A stretch of DNA of 34,295 bases. It comes from SOJZ01 sp964556565. GTDB taxonomy: Archaea; Thermoproteota; Bathyarchaeia; Bathyarchaeales; Bathyarchaeaceae. Every line of letters starts with the position of its first letter. The first letter of the stretch is position 1. The notes under the pieces were generated by a model. It was not told the origin of the DNA. It made no database searches and saw only the letters and a list, made by a program, of their open reading frames with translations. The position numbers were made by a program, and so were the translations under genes. The stretch spans positions 1 through 34,295 of the forward strand of contig CAZKWF010000018.1 in NCBI GenBank assembly GCA_964556565.1, given 5' to 3'. Shown here one piece after another: positions 31,468-34,295 of the stretch.

Positions 31468-32643
31468 TTAATCTCTGTGATTTGGTAACGCTTTTACAAA
31501 GTTCGCAATTCTCTTCACAGCTTTCAATAAATCTTTTCTGGAAACCGCAATTGCCATTCGCAAATGTCCTTCGCCGCTTGATCCAAAAGCACTGCCAGGT
31601 ATCGTAGCCACCTTTGCCTTCTTCAATATCTGTTCTGCAACGTTAGCAGAAGGCAGACCTAGTCCTTGAATGTCGGGGAATAGGTAAAAGGTCCCCTTGG
31701 GCTTTATGCACTGTAAAAATGGTATATCATTGAGTGCTTCAACGGTTATGTCTCGTCGTGCCTTATATTCTCTAACCATTTGTTGCACACAGTCATCAGG
31801 TGCTGTTATAGCGGCTAATGCTGCTTTTTGAAATGCAGGGCTTACGCACGAAGCGATGTAGGAATGAATGCGGCGGATGCCAGAGGTTATTTGCTCGTTG
31901 GCCACGACATAACCAACACGCCATCCTGTCATGGCGTAGGTTTTTGAAAATGAGTTTACAGTGATTGCCTTTTCTTTCATGGCTGTAAGACTGGCGATGC
32001 TGTAGTGCTGTGTGTTGTCGAAGACTATCTTTTCATACACTTCGTCTGCTAGCACTAGAAAGTCGTGTTTTTTTGCGAGGGATGCTAAATCCCTGAGTTG
32101 CTTTTGATTATATACGGCTCCAGTTGGGTTGTTTGGATTGTTAATTACTACCATCTTTGTGTGTTCCGTGATTTTTTCAGTCAACGAGTTCACGTCCAGA
32201 GGGTAGTCTGGGGCCTTTAATTGGAGGGGAACAAGGATGCCCCCAGACAATTTTGTGAATCCTTTGTAAGAGGGCCATGATGGTTCAGTAACTATGACTT
32301 CGTCGCCAGGGTTTATCACGGCTTGGAAAGTTGAGAACAGAGCTGCGAAACCGCCTACCGTAACTGTTATCTCGGTTTCTGAGTCAGCTTTGATGTTGTT
32401 TTCCTTCAGCAACTTTTCTGCTATGGCTTCTCTCAGCTCGGGCAGACCCGCTGTATGCGCGTAATGGGTGTATCCTTCGTTTAGAGCTTTCTTTGCAGCC
32501 TCTCTGATGTGTATTGGAGTGTCGAAATCAGGCTCGCCGGCGTGCAGTCCGATAACGTTGGGTGTCCTGTCAACCATGTCTATCAGCTTTCTTATGGGCG
32601 AGGTCTCTGTAGAATTTACTCGTGCGGAAAGTTGTTTGGTCAA
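31468..32643 (-). CDS. Aminotransferase class I/II (AspC-like)
   Basis: 391 aa, PLP fold type I. Blocks: VIGLHAGEPDFDTPIHIREA, YTHYAHTAGLPELREAIAEK, NNPNNPTGAVY, VLADEVYEKIVF, PLP-lysine motif SFSKTYAMTGWRVGY (K near residue 231) and GSGEGHLRMA-type ending (FGSSGEGHLRMAIA). Archaeal aspartate/aromatic aminotransferase subgroup; the amino donor cannot be assigned. TTG start at 32643 with AGGTG 6 nt upstream. Confidence 0.9.
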   Translation of the reverse strand: MTKQLSARVNSTETSPIRKLIDMVDRTPNVIGLHAGEPDFDTPIHIREAAKKALNEGYTHYAHTAGLPELREAIAEKLLKENNIKADSETEITVTVGGFAALFSTFQAVINPGDEVIVTEPSWPSYKGFTKLSGGILVPLQLKAPDYPLDVNSLTEKITEHTKMVVINNPNNPTGAVYNQKQLRDLASLAKKHDFLVLADEVYEKIVFDNTQHYSIASLTAMKEKAITVNSFSKTYAMTGWRVGYVVANEQITSGIRRIHSYIASCVSPAFQKAALAAITAPDDCVQQMVREYKARRDITVEALNDIPFLQCIKPKGTFYLFPDIQGLGLPSANVAEQILKKAKVATIPGSAFGSSGEGHLRMAIAVSRKDLLKAVKRIANFVKALPNHRD

Positions 32644-32727
32644 AGTTTACACCTATTTGTAATGTATGCAGCGTTCACAGAATGCCTATTATATACTGCT
32701 CCCAGAAAGAACTTTCTCCCTACTTTC

Positions 32728-32736
32728 TGTGCATGC
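32728..32736. repeat. GCATGC tract upstream of aminotransferase
   Basis: TGTGCATGCA in the 100-nt gap between the double-GNAT stop (32744) and the aminotransferase start. Confidence 0.5.
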
Positions 32737-32743
32737 AAGCATT

Positions 32744-33607
32744 TTACAGTTCTAGAACCATTTCGTATTGTCCAACGAAGTTTTTGAAGCCTGATCTGGT
32801 TAAGAAATCGACGGTTTCGGCTGAGGAACTATCGACGTTTAGGATTGTTAGCCTATCTTTCATTGTTTTGATTGAAAGCTCTTTCAGTAACAAGCTTCCA
32901 ATGCCCTTTCTTCTGAATTTCTTGTCAACTGCTATCTGCGCAATGTCTCCAGATTCAGGGTAGAGAATTGCATAGCCCACGCACCTGTCCTCGAAGAAGG
33001 AGCCAAGTACGATTTTGTTGCTTGGACATCTTTTCATTGAATTTGTTGAGTTTTGCCATGATGGACGCCAATCCCAGAATGATTCAAAGAGAGCCCAGTT
33101 CGGCTTTTCCATCAGCTTTATCGAAATATTAGCTTCTGCCCTGTTGGCCTTCTTTAGGTTTAGCGAAGCCACATCTGCTTTGAAGCATTCGAATTGTCTG
33201 GTTTCTCGGAGACCTTTCTTTTTGTACAGATTGTAGGCTTTTTTGTTAGACTTTATCACTTCAAGCAGATACTGCCTTACGTCTGCCTTTCGCAGTTTGG
33301 GGAGCAAGAAATCAAACATGTTGCCCGCAATTCCCTTTCTTCTGAATTCTGGGATAACACCTGTTCCCATATCGTAAGCCGTTAGCCTGTTCTCCCACAA
33401 GTCAACTCCATTCAACAGCAGGCCGACCATCTTGCCGTTCTGATCGAAAGCTCCGGCAGACAGTCCATAGTTGAGCCCCCTTCGAATATTCAATTCTTTG
33501 AAATGTTCCTTCGTGATTTCAATTCTAACTTGGTAGTCAGAAAACGCTCTAACAAACGTGTCATATAATGTGTCGAAGTCCTCTTCTCTAAGACAGCGAT
33601 AATGCAA
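32744..33607 (-). CDS. Tandem GNAT acetyltransferase (two domains)
   Basis: 287 aa containing two complete GNAT folds. First (about 1-155): TAYDMGTGVIPEFRRKGIAG (motif A) and NKKAYNLYKKKGL (motif B). Second (about 160-287): GDIAQIAVDKKFRRKGIGSL (motif A) and SSSAETVDFLTRSGF (motif B). Both AcCoA loops look intact, so either may be active; in many tandem GNATs one is structural. Start TTG 33607 with GGTGG about 7 nt upstream. Confidence 0.85.
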   Translation of the reverse strand: MHYRCLREEDFDTLYDTFVRAFSDYQVRIEITKEHFKELNIRRGLNYGLSAGAFDQNGKMVGLLLNGVDLWENRLTAYDMGTGVIPEFRRKGIAGNMFDFLLPKLRKADVRQYLLEVIKSNKKAYNLYKKKGLRETRQFECFKADVASLNLKKANRAEANISIKLMEKPNWALFESFWDWRPSWQNSTNSMKRCPSNKIVLGSFFEDRCVGYAILYPESGDIAQIAVDKKFRRKGIGSLLLKELSIKTMKDRLTILNVDSSSAETVDFLTRSGFKNFVGQYEMVLEL

Positions 33608-33683
33608 TTTTCAACCACCACAACATGAGTTCAATACTAGCTAACTAGAACATATAATCTTGCAAAAGATTAACGAATTTGTA

Positions 33684-33694
33684 ATGCGCGCACA
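33684..33694. repeat. Alternating tract TGCGCGC
   Basis: ATGCGCGCACA, 16 nt after the stop of the gene at 33710 and before the double-GNAT start. Same position as the GCATGC tracts but with CG steps. Confidence 0.45.
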
Positions 33695-33709
33695 GGAGGC
33701 TTTAACGAT

Positions 33710-34249
33710 CTACTCTGCACATTCCTTTGATTGAACTTGATGATATCCTCTGAATAGACGATACCGAGACAGCCGCGGCCAACCAGTCTTGGCATATATT
33801 AGTTTATCCGGGTTTTTCTTCAGCCAATTCATCATGTGGAAGAAGCTCTTCGCTCTCTTCTTATCCCTCTCCTCCAGTGGGCTGTAGCCTAGGTTTCTTA
33901 TTTCATCAAGGTATGCAGTTTCCGTGAGATATTGTGGCTCCCCCGTAACTTTTACTCTGAAAACTCGGTCATTACCATACTTCCTTGTCAAATCCTTGAC
34001 AGCTTCATCGAAGATGTAACCTCTACAGATGTGTATTGGTTCATCTGCCTTCAGTTTGAGTTTGTCCAATAGTTTGAAAACAATCTTTGAAGCTTGTTTC
34101 AGATACTCTTTTCGATTGAATCGTGGAGGTCTAAAATATTTCACATCTAATATTTCATATCTAAATTCTTGAGTGCTGTTACGAAAAGCTCCTATGACTA
34201 CACCGAAAAGGAGGTCTCCGACACCAGCATCATCAATGATTACTGTCAT
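33710..34249 (-). CDS. Conserved archaeal protein of unknown function
   Basis: 179 aa. The N terminus MTVIIDDAGVGDLLFGVVIG is a striking beta-strand/Asp/Gly motif reminiscent of RNase H-like or ATPase-type folds, with two early acidic residues (D6, D7) and D12. The middle shows KQASKIVFKLLDKLKLKADE and PIHICRGYIFDEAVKDL; the C terminus has TGEPQYLTETAYLDEIRNLG and basic RLSRYRLFRGYH. I do not know a function. ATG directly after an AT-rich gap; gene reads away from the right window edge. Confidence 0.75.
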   Translation of the reverse strand: MTVIIDDAGVGDLLFGVVIGAFRNSTQEFRYEILDVKYFRPPRFNRKEYLKQASKIVFKLLDKLKLKADEPIHICRGYIFDEAVKDLTRKYGNDRVFRVKVTGEPQYLTETAYLDEIRNLGYSPLEERDKKRAKSFFHMMNWLKKNPDKLIYAKTGWPRLSRYRLFRGYHQVQSKECAE

Positions 34250-34295
34250 TTAATATGGCCTCTGCACGAACGGTTTCTACGAGTTTGCCAAGCGC

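Noticed and set aside
12781..33694. Alternating purine-pyrimidine runs as Z-DNA in general
   Set aside because: Runs of 10 or more are expected by chance roughly thirty times in this length, so only the GCATGC core and its intergenic bias are reported.
1..34295. CRISPR arrays, insertion sequences and rRNA
   Set aside because: No regularly spaced repeats, transposase motifs or rRNA-like sequence seen on either strand.

Overview
The window looks like a piece of an archaeal chromosome, most likely from a TACK-type lineage such as Bathyarchaeia; the lineage is an inference. The signs are an archaeal purine pathway (two PurP paralogues, PurS/PurL, a class II-type PurE with no PurK nearby), TATA boxes about 25 nt before leaderless or near-leaderless starts, a crenarchaeal-style OB-fold SSB, a mevalonate-pathway decarboxylase, DUF362 and NosD-like proteins, and two tRNA genes with encoded CCA. 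No rRNA, CRISPR array, transposase or intact integrase was seen.

Region 1 (1-8.5 kb) is a compact block on the minus strand. Transcription runs purE>purC, then HTH regulator>purP-like>purP>purM>purS>purL (cut by the left edge), with glnA just upstream of purE. Four-base overlaps join HTH/purP-like, purP-like/purP and purS/purL, and purE/purC overlap by 8 nt. This block converts AIR, FGAR and AICAR intermediates, and glnA next door makes the glutamine the pathway uses.

Region 2 (8.5-14.2 kb) holds an SSB, a B12-binding radical SAM protein behind a perfect inverted repeat, a membrane protein with a His/Cys motif, zinc-ribbon proteins (one only about 40 aa), a DUF547 protein and tRNA-Ala(GGC).

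Region 3 (14.2-21.9 kb) looks accessory and partly decayed. It starts with a truncated tRNA 5' half and ends at an intact tRNA-Val(GAC) that resembles it. In between are a degenerate ORF, a winged-helix protein, membrane or exported proteins of unknown function, two genes broken by frameshifts or stops, a TRASH-like zinc-finger membrane protein, a 43-aa Cys-rich protein, a NosD-like beta-helix protein and the apparently core gene mvaD. A ribbon-helix-helix-like gene runs antisense through tRNA-Val.

Region 4 (22-34.3 kb) is a run of mostly single-gene units: cysteine synthase-like enzyme, HAD phosphatase, SAM-like/HhH protein, DUF3795, RHH plus DUF362 pair, SnoaL-like, nitroreductase, radical SAM, GNAT, isoprenylcysteine-methyltransferase-like, BtrH-like, aminotransferase, double GNAT and a conserved unknown.

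The two most unusual non-genic signals are a GCATGC-centred palindrome that recurs in the intergenic gaps from about 15 to 33 kb but was not seen in the first 15 kb, and a 47-bp pyrimidine-rich repeat present three times (23.0, 27.6 and 28.7 kb).
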